A stretch of 64,000 bases of DNA from Thermohalobaculum sp039028795. GTDB taxonomy: Bacteria; Pseudomonadota; Alphaproteobacteria; Rhodobacterales; Rhodobacteraceae. A model generated the notes under the pieces. It did not search any database and was not told where the DNA came from. It saw nothing but the letters and a program-made list of their open reading frames with translations. How positions within the stretch are numbered: the stretch's first letter is position 1; every line of letters begins with the position of its first letter. Both the position numbers and the translations under genes were made by a program. This document shows positions 24,717 to 33,486 of this stretch, in pieces. The stretch spans positions 1 through 64,000 of the forward strand of contig JBCCHJ010000026.1 in assembly GCA_039028795.1 (NCBI GenBank), written 5' to 3'.

Positions 24717-26154
24717 TTATCTCTGCCCCAAAGTTCCGGGCCGGATCCATCTCAGCGGGTTTGATCCCTGCGGCATTGGTTCGGTCGAATTTTTCGCGGC
24801 GCAGGAATTGTCCGTCACCAGGGGTTGCGTGCAACTCTCCATTTTGAACCAGTATGTTACCCCTCTGGATGATGGTCTCTGGCCCGCCGGTCATTTGGCG
24901 TCCTTCAAACGGGGAATAGTCCATATTGTCGTGCATCTGGTCGTGGCTTACGGTCCATTCTGCTGTTGGGTCCCAGATCGCTAGGTCGGCGTCGGCTCCG
25001 ATCGCCAGCGTCCCCTTGCGGCCTGACAGCCCGAACAAGCGCGCCGCATTGGCCGACGTATATTGCACAAACTGGGGCAGGGTGATCCGCCCCTTCACGA
25101 CGCCCTCTGAAAACAACAGTGGCGCGCGCAATTCGATCCCCGGCATCCCGTTCGCGACAGCGCGGAAGTCCGAACCACCTTTGGACAATTTGCCCGTTTC
25201 GTCATTCCGGTACGGCGCATGATCCGAGGAATAGAGATCAAAGACGCCCGTCTGTAGCCCGCGCCACAGCGCGTCCTGAGTGGCCTTGTCCCTGAGCGGA
25301 GGGGAGCAGATGAACTTCGTCCCATCTGGCCGGTCCAGGTCCTCTGCCTTCAGGAACAGGTATTGAGGACAGGTTTCCGCATAGATCGGGGCACCGGCCA
25401 ACCGGGCCTTGGCAATCTCTGCCATGCCCTCGGGCGTCGACACGTGCACGATCAGAAGCGGTGCATCCACGAAGGACGACAGCTGCACGGCCCGGTGGAT
25501 TGCCTCGACCTCCGAGGCAACGGGCCGGGACGGCGCGTGATACTTTGGGTCGACATAACCCCCGTCGCCCATCCTCCGCCGCATCCAGTTGATCAGTGCA
25601 TTATTCTCGGCATGGACCATGGTCAGGGCGCCCGCCCGGCGGGCCGCATCCAGCACGTCCAGAAACTGCTCATCGGTCAGCGCAATATCGTAGGTCAGGA
25701 ACACCTTGAAGCTGGTGACGCCGCGGTCAAACGCCGCCTGCATCTGGTCCTGGAAGCCGTCGACAGAGGTATCGGTGACGATCAGGTGGTAGGAAAAATC
25801 CAACACGCTGACTGACGCGCGTTCGTCATAAACCTGGATAACATCTTGAATTGGTTGACCTTTCAGCTGAGCCGCAAAGGGAATAATCGTTGTGTTCCCA
25901 CCGAAGGCCGCGCTGACCGACCCGGTCCGGTAGTCATCCGCCGTCATCATCCCCGTCGAGGACTCTTGGGCGATGTGGCAGTGGCTCTCGATCCCGCCGG
26001 GCATGACCAGCTTGCCAGTGGCGTCGATCCGGTCCTTGCCGTCCAGATCGCTGCCCAGCGTCGCGATGCGCCCGTCCTTGATCCCAATATCGGCTGTGAA
26101 CGTGCCACTGGCGGTGACCAAGGTGCCGCCATGGATGACCAGATCGTGGGTCAC
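24712..26154 (-). CDS. hydA: Dihydropyrimidinase/D-hydantoinase
   Basis: Zinc amidohydrolase opening hydantoin or dihydropyrimidine rings. All metal ligands are visible: ESHCHIAQ (His58, His60), carbamylated Lys150 in SFKVFLTYD, His181 in MVHAENNA, His236 in IVHVSTPEG and Asp310 in YSSDHAPY. The length is 480 residues. The GTG at 26154 overlaps the stop of the flavin reductase gene (GTGA, 26151-26154), which fixes the start; a longer frame upstream has no family sequence. The neighbours (D-carbamoylase and racemase) favour a D-hydantoin pathway rather than pyrimidine catabolism. Confidence 0.92.
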   Translation of the reverse strand: MTHDLVIHGGTLVTASGTFTADIGIKDGRIATLGSDLDGKDRIDATGKLVMPGGIESHCHIAQESSTGMMTADDYRTGSVSAAFGGNTTIIPFAAQLKGQPIQDVIQVYDERASVSVLDFSYHLIVTDTSVDGFQDQMQAAFDRGVTSFKVFLTYDIALTDEQFLDVLDAARRAGALTMVHAENNALINWMRRRMGDGGYVDPKYHAPSRPVASEVEAIHRAVQLSSFVDAPLLIVHVSTPEGMAEIAKARLAGAPIYAETCPQYLFLKAEDLDRPDGTKFICSPPLRDKATQDALWRGLQTGVFDLYSSDHAPYRNDETGKLSKGGSDFRAVANGMPGIELRAPLLFSEGVVKGRITLPQFVQYTSANAARLFGLSGRKGTLAIGADADLAIWDPTAEWTVSHDQMHDNMDYSPFEGRQMTGGPETIIQRGNILVQNGELHATPGDGQFLRREKFDRTNAAGIKPAEMDPARNFGAEIT

Positions 26155-26774
26155 TTCATCAGCTCTTTCGGATCGGGCACCGGTCCCTGATAGGGTGCAC
26201 CGAGATCCGCGTACAATGTCCCAAAAAGCCGCCCGACCGGCCATTGGCCATCGCCCCAGGCGATATATTCTTTGCCGCCATCCCATAGGTCATCGCGAAT
26301 ATGGGCGGCGATGACTTCTCCCAGAACGATGTCACGGGCCACCCCGCATTGAACGGTGACATAGCGGCGGCATTCGAAGGCCACGGGCGCGTTGACGATC
26401 CGGGGCGCTTTGACGTGATCGCAGGCCGCCGTTTCGAAGCCCGCCAGATCCAATTCATTATATCCGGGGTCGACGTCCGAGGCCGTGACCAGCATGCCCT
26501 CGAAGATGTCGGGATTGACGATGTGGGCGACGAATTCGTTGGTTTCTTCGATGTTCCGGCCCGTGTCCTTCTTGGGTCCACTGTCGCGCCGGGCGATGCC
26601 CAAACCCACAATGGGCGGGTCATCGGAAAAGCCGTTGAAGAACGAATAGGGCGCGGCATTCGGCACGCCCTCTGTATCCACTGTCGTCACCAATGCCGGG
26701 GGCCGCGGGATGATCGCCGCCGTCATGATCTTGTATTTCAGCTTACGGTCGATATCCGCGAAATCGATCTTCAT
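26151..26774 (-). CDS. Flavin reductase-like FMN-binding protein
   Basis: A 207-residue split-barrel flavoprotein. The N-terminal KYKIMTAAIIPRPPALVTTVDTEG, the NAAPYSFFNGFSDDPP segment, KKDTGRNIEETNEF, and FECRRYVTVQCGV...IVLGEV match the flavin reductase domain (FMN phosphate- and isoalloxazine-binding strands). It is overlapped on both sides by 4 bp (carbamoylase upstream, hydantoinase downstream), so it is firmly inside the operon. It could supply reduced flavin to a monooxygenase, or carry out a redox step on a hydantoin or pyrimidine. No oxygenase partner lies nearby. Confidence 0.85.
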   Translation of the reverse strand: MKIDFADIDRKLKYKIMTAAIIPRPPALVTTVDTEGVPNAAPYSFFNGFSDDPPIVGLGIARRDSGPKKDTGRNIEETNEFVAHIVNPDIFEGMLVTASDVDPGYNELDLAGFETAACDHVKAPRIVNAPVAFECRRYVTVQCGVARDIVLGEVIAAHIRDDLWDGGKEYIAWGDGQWPVGRLFGTLYADLGAPYQGPVPDPKELMK

Positions 26775-27697
26775 ACTTTTACCTCAACGCCTGTCTGCTC
26801 GGTGATCAGCCCATAGTGCTCCACCCGCCGGTGGGCCGCGAAGTTGAAAATGGTCTTCTTCCCAAACGCCGCCTGATCCAGGTCGCAGGCATGGGTGATC
26901 AACTCGTCGCCCTCGGTTTTTGTCTCGGCCACGATCAAGCCTTGGGGATCCACGATCACCGTACCGGCCATTAACGAAAAGCCGTCCTCATCCCCGGCTT
27001 TGGCCACGGCGACCACCCATGTGGAGTTTTGATATGCCCCGGCTTGGCAGGAGAGTTCGTGGTGGAAGATCCGGTGCTCAGGCTCTTCATGCGCGGACAA
27101 CGAGTTCGTCACCGGAGTATTATACCCCAGCAGCACCATCTCGACCCCTTGCAGGCCCATTACTCGGTATGTTTCAGGCCAGCGTCGGTCATTGCAGATG
27201 CACATGCCCAGAATGCCGTCCTGGGTGCGCCAGACCGGAAAGCCCAGATCGCCGGGCTCGAAATACTTCTTTTCCAGATGTTGGTGCGTGCGTGCGGGGT
27301 CATGCTCTGAATGACCGGGCAGATGCACCTTGCGGTACTTGCCGACTTCCGCCCCCACCTTGTCCGTCAGGATTGATGTGTTGAAGCTTTGCCCATCGGG
27401 TGTGCGCTCGGCATATCCAAATGACAGTGCGATCCCAGCCTTTGCCGCCCGGTCATACAATGGTTGCACGGCGGGATTGGGCATCGAAAACTCAAACCAG
27501 TCGTCGCTTTCCCCGGGATGCGCGACATCCCAGCGGGGAAAGAAAGTGGTCAACGTCAGCTCGGGATAGACCACCAGATCGCATCCCGCATCCGCCGCTT
27601 GATCCAACAAGACCAGCATACGGGCCACGACGCTGTCCCGGCCCTCGGCCCGTTGGATCGGGCCCATTTGGGCCGCGCCGACTGTTATGATGCGCAT
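26771..27697 (-). CDS. N-carbamoyl-D-amino acid hydrolase
   Basis: Nitrilase-superfamily D-carbamoylase giving free D-amino acid, CO2 and ammonia. The catalytic triad is visible: Glu46 in VVYPELTLTTFFPRW, Lys123 in GKYRKVHLPGH, Cys168 in GMCICNDRRWPE. Other blocks (HQHLEKKYFEPGDLGFPV, LGYNTPVTNS, FNFAAHR.VEHYGLI) closely follow the Agrobacterium enzyme as I recall it. The length is 308 residues. The ATG at 27697 has GGAGGG upstream; a frame 33 codons longer is rejected. It is the first gene of the hydantoin operon, divergent from the SOUL lipoprotein gene. Confidence 0.92.
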   Translation of the reverse strand: MRIITVGAAQMGPIQRAEGRDSVVARMLVLLDQAADAGCDLVVYPELTLTTFFPRWDVAHPGESDDWFEFSMPNPAVQPLYDRAAKAGIALSFGYAERTPDGQSFNTSILTDKVGAEVGKYRKVHLPGHSEHDPARTHQHLEKKYFEPGDLGFPVWRTQDGILGMCICNDRRWPETYRVMGLQGVEMVLLGYNTPVTNSLSAHEEPEHRIFHHELSCQAGAYQNSTWVVAVAKAGDEDGFSLMAGTVIVDPQGLIVAETKTEGDELITHACDLDQAAFGKKTIFNFAAHRRVEHYGLITEQTGVEVKV

Positions 27698-27810
27698 GAA
27701 AATCCCTCCGCTGTTCTGCCACAGTCCATCGCAGAACGCGGACGCGTGCAAGGGATGAATGCCCTGGCCAGTGCATCGAAGCGCACTATCTTCCACGCAA
27801 GAGGGGGCAA

Positions 27811-28458
27811 ATGAACACGTGGAGAGATCCGATGATCACCCGCAGCATCACGCTGGCATCTGTATTTGCCCTTAGTCTCGCCTTGGCGGGCTGTTCGGTT
27901 TTTGGTGCGAAAGCCGCGCCAGAGCCTGAATTCACCCAAATCAGCAAGGAAGCGCCCTTCGAGATCCGGGAATACCCGGAACTTGTGCTGGTCAAAACCT
28001 CGATGACCACTGAAGAAGACGACGCGTTTATGCGGCTGTTCCGCTACATCTCTGGCGCCAACGAGGGCGAGCGAGAGATCGCGATGACGGCCCCCGTTCT
28101 TGAGAACCCCACCGGCACAGAAATCGCCATGACGGCACCTGTGCTCCAGAACAGCGCGCTAGGTGAGCCGACCGAGATGGCCTTCATCCTGACCGCTGAC
28201 TTTACCGCAGACACCGCGCCTATCCCAACCGATCCCGCCGTGAAGTTGGGCGTAATCCCCAGCCGCCGCGTGGCTGTGGTTACTTTCAATGGGCGTGCCA
28301 ATGCCGAAGATTTTGCGGATAACCGCGATAAGCTTCAGGCCTGGATGAAAGCTGGCGGTCTGACGGCGGCGGGCCCTGCCGAACTGGCGCAATATAATCC
28401 ACCCTGGACCGTGCCTGCGCTTCGCCGGAACGAGGTGCTGATCCCGCTTGCCGAATAA
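27811..28458 (+). CDS. SOUL/HBP family heme-binding lipoprotein
   Basis: A 215-residue predicted lipoprotein; hydrophobic TLASVFALSLALAGC ends in the lipobox Cys. The mature part is a SOUL domain: FTQISKEAPFEIREYPELVL, FRYISGANEGEREIAMTAPV, a duplicated EIAMTAPVL block, and VAVVTFNGRANAEDFADNRDKL. SOUL proteins bind heme or tetrapyrroles. Two starts have ribosome sites: 27811 (GAGGGGG) and 27832 (GGAGAG, MITRSITLA), and the shorter would give a cleaner lipoprotein signal. It stands alone and converges on the thioesterase gene. Confidence 0.85.
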   Translation: MNTWRDPMITRSITLASVFALSLALAGCSVFGAKAAPEPEFTQISKEAPFEIREYPELVLVKTSMTTEEDDAFMRLFRYISGANEGEREIAMTAPVLENPTGTEIAMTAPVLQNSALGEPTEMAFILTADFTADTAPIPTDPAVKLGVIPSRRVAVVTFNGRANAEDFADNRDKLQAWMKAGGLTAAGPAELAQYNPPWTVPALRRNEVLIPLAE

Positions 28459-28470
28459 TAGTCTGCGGGA

Positions 28471-29046
28471 TCAGATCGTTGCTTGGAGATCGGGGCGCGC
28501 TGCGTCCCGGAACGCCTTATAGCTTGAGATGAAGCGTTCGATCCGTGGGGTCATTGGCGGCGATGTTGGATCGATGCCCAATAGATCGGCTAGAATTTCG
28601 GCGGAAATGAAGGTCTTTGCCTTGCGATCATAAAAGGACGCTGCCGACAGCACGACCGACGCTGTTTCTCCGTCCAATTTGCCGCCGATAAAGTGATAGG
28701 CGTGCTCGAAAATCTGGATCTCATCGTTCCAGAAAATCAAACGGGATCGAAGCTCGAACCGTTGCCAAAGCCGAAGCTCGCGCCGAAAGAGAACAGCATT
28801 GAAGGTCACTATTGGTGCCCACCGGTTACGGGCAACGTGTCGGGCGAGCCCGGTCCGCAAGGCCAGATCGACCCGGCCCAAGTCGGCGATGGACAGATAC
28901 CTGCCATTCGTCATGTGGATGTTTAGGTCGATATCCGTCGGCAGCACGCGATAGCGGAGCACCGATGTCTCTTCTGGCGAGGTGAGCCGCTTGCGAAACC
29001 AGAAGGTCGCCAGGAGATACAGCATGCGAATGACAAGGTTCATCAA
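28471..29046 (-). CDS. Acyl-CoA thioesterase family (hotdog) protein
   Basis: A 191-residue 4HBT-like protein of the THEM6 type. An N-terminal hydrophobic stretch (residues 4-17) may anchor it to the membrane. The core has LRYRVLPTDIDLNIHMTNGRYL, where the Asp-x-Asp-x-Asn-x-His-x-Asn-x-x-Tyr pattern marks the hotdog active-site helix, and later FWNDEIQIFEHAYHF. The substrate is unknown, presumably an acyl-CoA or acyl-ACP. It converges on the SOUL gene with 12 bp between stops. Confidence 0.78.
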   Translation of the reverse strand: MMNLVIRMLYLLATFWFRKRLTSPEETSVLRYRVLPTDIDLNIHMTNGRYLSIADLGRVDLALRTGLARHVARNRWAPIVTFNAVLFRRELRLWQRFELRSRLIFWNDEIQIFEHAYHFIGGKLDGETASVVLSAASFYDRKAKTFISAEILADLLGIDPTSPPMTPRIERFISSYKAFRDAARPDLQATI

Positions 29047-29101
29047 GCACGTCTTTCAGGTGGAACTTGTGGATCGTCAAACCGGTTCCCATATCTGATG
29101 T

Positions 29102-29398
29102 GTGGGGGAGGAGGCGATTATCAAGAACTGGGAGTTGATTTCGATCGTAATCGCCGGGCTGGGGCTTCTCTATATGCTCGCCTATATCTACCTGCCCGAG
29201 GATGAATTGGACACCAGGCCCATTCCCCCTGAGCTTCTCTGCGACGATCATCAGGTTGATGACCCTTTCCGCTCTCCGGATGATATGCGCCAAAAGCTCG
29301 AGGATTTCGGGCGGTTCAATGTCCGCTATAACGAAGCCGATGGCGTTTTCCCCGGTCTGCCGTTCCTTCTTCGGTTCGTGAGGTGGTGGCGGCGATAG
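29102..29398 (+). CDS. Hypothetical single-pass membrane protein, 98 aa
   Basis: A frame with an N-terminal hydrophobic segment (ISIVIAGLGLLYMLAYIYL, ~13-31) and a soluble tail containing two acidic stretches and FLLRFVRWWRR at the end. The only in-frame canonical early start is GTG at 29102, but the best Shine-Dalgarno-like run (GGGGGAGGAGG) lies inside the first codons. Either the start is a later unusual codon (ATT at 29117, TTG at 29135) or the frame is not translated as drawn. It is divergent from the thioesterase gene and convergent with prs. No family recognised. Confidence 0.4.
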   Translation: MGEEAIIKNWELISIVIAGLGLLYMLAYIYLPEDELDTRPIPPELLCDDHQVDDPFRSPDDMRQKLEDFGRFNVRYNEADGVFPGLPFLLRFVRWWRR

Positions 29399-29428
29399 CG
29401 TAAAGAACACGCGTTCCGCACGGCGGCG

Positions 29429-30457
29429 TCAGTCGAACTTGTAGAACGCCTCGTAAATCGGGCCGAGCATGTTTTCGTCGAACAGGCTGCTCACCGATGT
29501 GTCGTTCTTCACGTTCAGAATTGCCTGGGCAAACAGCGGGGCGATGGAGACCGAGCGGATGTTTTCCGCAGCGATCGACGGCGCGTTCATTTCGATCGAA
29601 TCCGTCACGACCAGCGACTTCATCACCGAATTTTCGACTTTGTCGGCTGCCGTGCGACCATTGCCATCCGTGGAAAGGACCCCGTGACTGATATAGGCGT
29701 GAACCTCGGCTGCTTTGTTGTCCATCAGAAGCTGCGCCGCCGCGCACAAAGTACCCGCAGTATCGCAGATATCGTCGACAATGATGCAGCGGCGGTTTTC
29801 CACTTCACCGATAATGGTAACAGAATCGACCTCACCTGGGCGTGAGCGCCGCTTATCGACAATGGCCAGCTTGGCACCGATGCGCTTGGCCAGATCGCGG
29901 GCCCGTACGACGCCGCCTACATCCGGCGAGACGATGGTGACGTTCGTCAGATCATCGAAGTGGTGCTTGATGTCCAAGGCGAAGACCGGCGCGGCATAGA
30001 GGTTGTCGGTCGGGATATCGAAGAACCCCTGGATCTGACCAGCATGAAGGTCCATCGTCAGAACCTGTGTCACCCCGGCCGTTTGCAGAAGATCCGCGAC
30101 CAGCTTGGCGGAAATCGGTGTCCGGCCCGCCGTCTTCCGGTCTTGCCGGGCATAGCCGAAATACGGCATCACCGCCGCGATCCGGCGGGCCGAAGCCCGC
30201 TTTAGCGCATCGGTGATGATCATCAGCTCCATCAGCGTATCGTTCGCTGGGCTGGATGTGGGCTGGATTATGAAGACATCCTGACCGCGGACATTGTCGA
30301 AGATCTCGACAAAGATTTCGCTGTCATTGAACCGTTCGACCCGCGCGTCGGTCAGTTCGACTTTTTTGCCCTGGTAGACCGACATGCGACGCGCGATCGC
30401 TTCGGCTAAAGGACGGTTTGCATTCCCTGAAATCAGATGCATCGGCTCGTCGATCAT
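29429..30457 (-). CDS. prs: Ribose-phosphate pyrophosphokinase
   Basis: Makes PRPP from ribose-5-phosphate and ATP for nucleotide, His and Trp synthesis. The 342-residue class I enzyme shows LISGNANRPLAEAIA, RFNDSEIFVEI, MPYFGYARQDRK (ATP-binding flexible loop region), TMDLHAGQIQGFFDIP, the VSPDVGGVVRARDLA segment, and the PRPP-binding loop IIVDDICDTAGT. It is slightly longer than the E. coli enzyme (315), with an extra segment near STDGNGRTAADKVENSV. GGAG precedes the ATG at 30457. Confidence 0.96.
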   Translation of the reverse strand: MIDEPMHLISGNANRPLAEAIARRMSVYQGKKVELTDARVERFNDSEIFVEIFDNVRGQDVFIIQPTSSPANDTLMELMIITDALKRASARRIAAVMPYFGYARQDRKTAGRTPISAKLVADLLQTAGVTQVLTMDLHAGQIQGFFDIPTDNLYAAPVFALDIKHHFDDLTNVTIVSPDVGGVVRARDLAKRIGAKLAIVDKRRSRPGEVDSVTIIGEVENRRCIIVDDICDTAGTLCAAAQLLMDNKAAEVHAYISHGVLSTDGNGRTAADKVENSVMKSLVVTDSIEMNAPSIAAENIRSVSIAPLFAQAILNVKNDTSVSSLFDENMLGPIYEAFYKFD

Positions 30458-30561
30458 CGCTGGCTCCGCTCCCCATTCGCGGGCGTCATAACAGTGTCAT
30501 CCGTCCTTGCAAAGAGGTGCATTTCACGGATGATGAGCGCGCGCTGCAATCGGAGGGTTGG

Positions 30562-31152
30562 ATGGCCAAAATCGACTATTTCTTTTCGCTGCTTTCCCCG
30601 TTCACCTATCTGGCCGGGATGGGTCTGGAGAAGGTTGCCGCGAAGCACGGTGCCGAGATTATCTATCGCCCGACGGACATCATGGCGGTCTTTGCTGAAA
30701 CCGGCGGCGTGCCGGTGCCGCAGCGCCATCCGTTTCGTCAGGAATACCGGTTGCAAGAGCTGAAACGATTGTCGGCGCGGGCCGGATTATCCTTGAATAT
30801 CAAGCCTCTGCACTGGCCGACGGATGCCGCGCCGGCGTCTTGTGCCGTGATCGCTGTGGCGGCGCAGGGCGGCGATGCAGGGACCTTGGCCCATGCTTTT
30901 TTGCGCGCGGTCTGGGCGGAAGATCGTGACATTGCGGATCCGGGCGTTGTGGCAGATGTGCTGTCCGCGCATGGCTATGATGCTGCGGCAATGGCGGATG
31001 CATTGGCGGCGGCAGAAACAGAGTTCGCCGCGAACAAGGATCTGGCCTTGGCCAATGGTGTCTTCGGCGCGCCGTTCTACGTCGTCGATGGAGAGAGGTT
31101 CTGGGGCCAGGACCGGCTGGACATGTTGGACTGGCACCTCGGCCAGATGTGA
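30562..31152 (+). CDS. 2-hydroxychromene-2-carboxylate isomerase (DsbA-like)
   Basis: A thioredoxin-fold, GST-kappa-like isomerase of 196 residues from naphthalene-type aromatic degradation, or a glutathione-dependent relative. The N-terminus KIDYFFSLLSPFTYLAGMGL carries the catalytic Ser in the SP.(S/T)Y motif, YRPTDIMAVFAETGG and RQEYRLQELKRLS follow, and the C-terminal ANGVFGAPFYVVDGERFWGQDRL is the cis-Pro region. The ATG at 30562 follows GGAGGG; a longer upstream frame overlaps the prs promoter. No aromatic-degradation genes are nearby, so the natural substrate is open. Confidence 0.85.
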   Translation: MAKIDYFFSLLSPFTYLAGMGLEKVAAKHGAEIIYRPTDIMAVFAETGGVPVPQRHPFRQEYRLQELKRLSARAGLSLNIKPLHWPTDAAPASCAVIAVAAQGGDAGTLAHAFLRAVWAEDRDIADPGVVADVLSAHGYDAAAMADALAAAETEFAANKDLALANGVFGAPFYVVDGERFWGQDRLDMLDWHLGQM

Positions 31153-31167
31153 TCTTTTGCGCGTCAA

Positions 31168-31193
31168 GCCGGGTCAAACGACCCGGTCTACAC
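31168..31193 (+). repeat. Dispersed hairpin repeat, copy 1
   Basis: A 26-bp element: CCGGGTC-AAAC-GACCCGG hairpin followed by TCTACAC. It is 24/26 identical to the element at 41053-41078; only two loop bases differ. It lies just after the isomerase gene in an otherwise featureless interval (31153-31431). Similar short hairpins flank genes in many alphaproteobacterial genomes. Confidence 0.75.
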
Positions 31194-31431
31194 GGGCCGT
31201 TGCCGTCGATGCGCCGGTTCCGGATGATCCGATGGATTGCCGAACCTGGCAGCAGAAGTTTGCGCAGAAAATGCTGAAAGGATACCGGACGAAAACATGT
31301 CCTCAACCGCCTGCGCGTTTGACGACATCTCTGACGACATTTGTCGCTTAATTACTCGCTAACCCGATACTTGACGACTTTTCTTGCGGACTTAGAGAAA
31401 GATCCGCCCATGGCATCAGACACCGGAGCCA

Positions 31432-32469
31432 TCAGTCGCCGCGGGTGGTTTGCGCAAGCGGCCCATCCATTTTCTCCGCCCGCTCGACCGTATCGCGGGC
31501 CAGGACCGAGGCCGCCAAATATGTCGCGCTTTCAATCATCGGCGTGAAGATCCAGGACGGGGCCAGCAGCCGGTCATAGTCGAGCCGTACGTCCAGGTGC
31601 GCCCCGGCCCGATCCTCCACAACCGTGTAGGTCAGCGACTTCAGTGCCACCCAACGTGCCATCGGGCTGGTATCGGAAACGACCTCGAAAACCGCGCGGG
31701 TTCCAGTCTGCGAGACGACGCGCAAATGCAGTTTGCCCTGGCCTTCCCGACCGCGGAACAGAACCACCCGGTTCGCGCCCAACACCGTGCCTTCGTCGAC
31801 CAAAACGGCGATGGGTCTGGGAAACATATCCAGCATGTCCGGCAGCGGGAAATCCGGCGATGTGGCGGTTTGCATAGCGGCCCAGACTTCGCCCGGTGAT
31901 GCATCTACGGGATAGGAGGCCGTGCTGTGACCGTCTGCGCTGAACCTATAGGCCCCGGGGACACCTTCAAAGCTGGCCCCCGCGATCATCGCAACCGCCA
32001 ACGTCATGCTGGCCAGATCGTTCAGTCCGTCATCCTTCGGGTCGCCGCGGATTGCCCTAAGCAGGACTTTGCCCAGCAGGTAGATCAGATAGAGAGCCCC
32101 AGCCGCGACTGCCAGTACGACCGCAAGAACGACAAGACAGAATAGGAAGCTAAGGAGGCTGGTGATGGTGTCGCCCGCGGCATGACTGGGGTGCGGCGTC
32201 AAAAGCTCGCTTCCGAAGAGAAGTCCGATCAGAAGAAACGTGGTCAGCATCGATTTCTTCAGGACCAGCCCTGCATATCCCGCCGCCAGACGGCGCTGGG
32301 CCGCAAGTATCGCCAGATGGCAAAGCAGGATGATCAGCAGGGGGGCAATAAATTGCAGACCGGTCTGAACGTAGGCCGATTGCGAGACGTGCCACGCATA
32401 GGTCATGCTGAGACCGATGGCGATCAGATGCGGTAGCATCCAGGCGCCTGTCCCAATCGCCCGGGTCAT
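31432..32469 (-). CDS. Membrane protein with C-terminal SRPBCC-like domain
   Basis: A 345-residue protein with about four to five hydrophobic helices in the first 175 residues (for example LIAIGLSMTYAWHV, GLQFIAPLLIILLCHLAIL, LSFLFCLVVLAVVLAVAAGA). The C-terminal ~165 residues look like a START/SRPBCC helix-grip fold (VDASPGEVWAAMQTATSP..., VVLFRGREGQGKLHLRVVS, LDVRLDYDRLLAPSW), which usually binds lipids. It overlaps the desaturase gene by 4 bp (32466-32469), so the two are coupled. A role in handling the desaturase's lipid substrate or product is inference. Confidence 0.65.
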   Translation of the reverse strand: MTRAIGTGAWMLPHLIAIGLSMTYAWHVSQSAYVQTGLQFIAPLLIILLCHLAILAAQRRLAAGYAGLVLKKSMLTTFLLIGLLFGSELLTPHPSHAAGDTITSLLSFLFCLVVLAVVLAVAAGALYLIYLLGKVLLRAIRGDPKDDGLNDLASMTLAVAMIAGASFEGVPGAYRFSADGHSTASYPVDASPGEVWAAMQTATSPDFPLPDMLDMFPRPIAVLVDEGTVLGANRVVLFRGREGQGKLHLRVVSQTGTRAVFEVVSDTSPMARWVALKSLTYTVVEDRAGAHLDVRLDYDRLLAPSWIFTPMIESATYLAASVLARDTVERAEKMDGPLAQTTRGD

Positions 32470-33419
32470 GACCGGTCCCCCAGGGGCATCAGGTTATCGC
32501 GCGCCGGCATGGTCTGAGGGGTCTGGATCGCCCAGGCAAGGCCAAGCCGCTGCATCACTTGCAACACTATCCAGCCGGGATCGGTCTGGCCGCGGCCAAG
32601 CCCCAGCTTTGCCGAGCCTGGGAAAGCGTGGTGATTGTTGTGCCAGCATTCGCCGAAAGTGATCAGGCCCAGATGGGGCAGGTTGAACCCTTGGGTCGAG
32701 GCGCCTTCCAGATGCCAATCGCGCTGCCCGCCGTTGTGGGCGAAGTACCCGACCAGCCAATGCCCAAAGATCGAGATTGCGACCCGGCCGCAGATACCCC
32801 AGGCGACCCAGCCCCATCCGCCGAGGGCGAAAAGCACCAAGGCAAGCGGAAGCTGTTGCAGCATCGAGCTTGCCTGCAGGACGCGGTAGAATCGGTCCTT
32901 GGTCAGCTCCGCCGGATACTGGAATTCCGGCGCCCGCGTCAGATGAAGCTTGCAATGCAGTTGCCACCAGAAGTCGGTCAAGATCCCGCGTTTGTGAGAC
33001 AGGAAGTCGTGACAGGCTGGTTTGCGTTGGGCCCAATCGCGGATGTCATGGGTGAACATCATTGTTTTCGGGCCGCCCAGCCCGACAAGCGTCCCCAGAT
33101 ATACCAGGCATCGTTCCACCCATTTCGGCGACTCGAATGCCTGATGGATCAGCTTTCGATGCATGCCCAATGAATGGCCAAGGCAGAGCGTCACCGCCGT
33201 CAGGTTCAGAAAGACCGCAACCGCCGCCCAGGAAAAATATACCGTGCCGAGGGTCACCCAGGCCAAAAACATCCCAGACCACCAGATTGACTTGACCGGG
33301 CTGTAGTGCACCTGGCCCTCGACCGGGTCCGCAGCGCCGTCAAAGTCGATGCGGTCCAGAACCCCCGCCCGATAGGGCGCCGGTGCTTTGAATTCCTTCG
33401 GAGGCACGAAATGCTGCAT
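32466..33419 (-). CDS. Fatty acid desaturase (acyl-CoA/acyl-lipid type)
   Basis: Integral-membrane di-iron desaturase, 317 residues. His boxes: GHSLGMHRKLIH (box I), FTHDIRDWAQRKPACHDF with a variant second box (HDxRDWAQ...H instead of HRxHH), LVGYFAHNGGQRDW, and ECWHNNHHAFP (box III). Two pairs of transmembrane helices flank the boxes. The variant box II resembles a sub-group of bacterial desaturases and may alter regiospecificity. It is the first gene of a two-gene operon divergent from an ArsR-family regulator, with a palindrome in the 67-bp gap. Confidence 0.85.
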   Translation of the reverse strand: MQHFVPPKEFKAPAPYRAGVLDRIDFDGAADPVEGQVHYSPVKSIWWSGMFLAWVTLGTVYFSWAAVAVFLNLTAVTLCLGHSLGMHRKLIHQAFESPKWVERCLVYLGTLVGLGGPKTMMFTHDIRDWAQRKPACHDFLSHKRGILTDFWWQLHCKLHLTRAPEFQYPAELTKDRFYRVLQASSMLQQLPLALVLFALGGWGWVAWGICGRVAISIFGHWLVGYFAHNGGQRDWHLEGASTQGFNLPHLGLITFGECWHNNHHAFPGSAKLGLGRGQTDPGWIVLQVMQRLGLAWAIQTPQTMPARDNLMPLGDRS

Positions 33420-33458
33420 GATGTCTTCCCCCTGAGTCCGGGTTGGGCTAATATAAAG

Positions 33459-33478
33459 ATATAACTATGAGGTTATAT
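33459..33478. promoter_or_regulatory. Palindromic operator between desaturase and ArsR genes
   Basis: Inverted repeat ATATAAC-N6-GTTATAT in the 67-bp gap between divergent genes, 9 bp before the regulator ATG. Symmetric AT-rich sites of this size in such gaps are typical binding sites for ArsR/SdpR-type repressors. Joint control of both directions is inferred. Confidence 0.6.
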
Positions 33479-33486
33479 ATCGCAGA

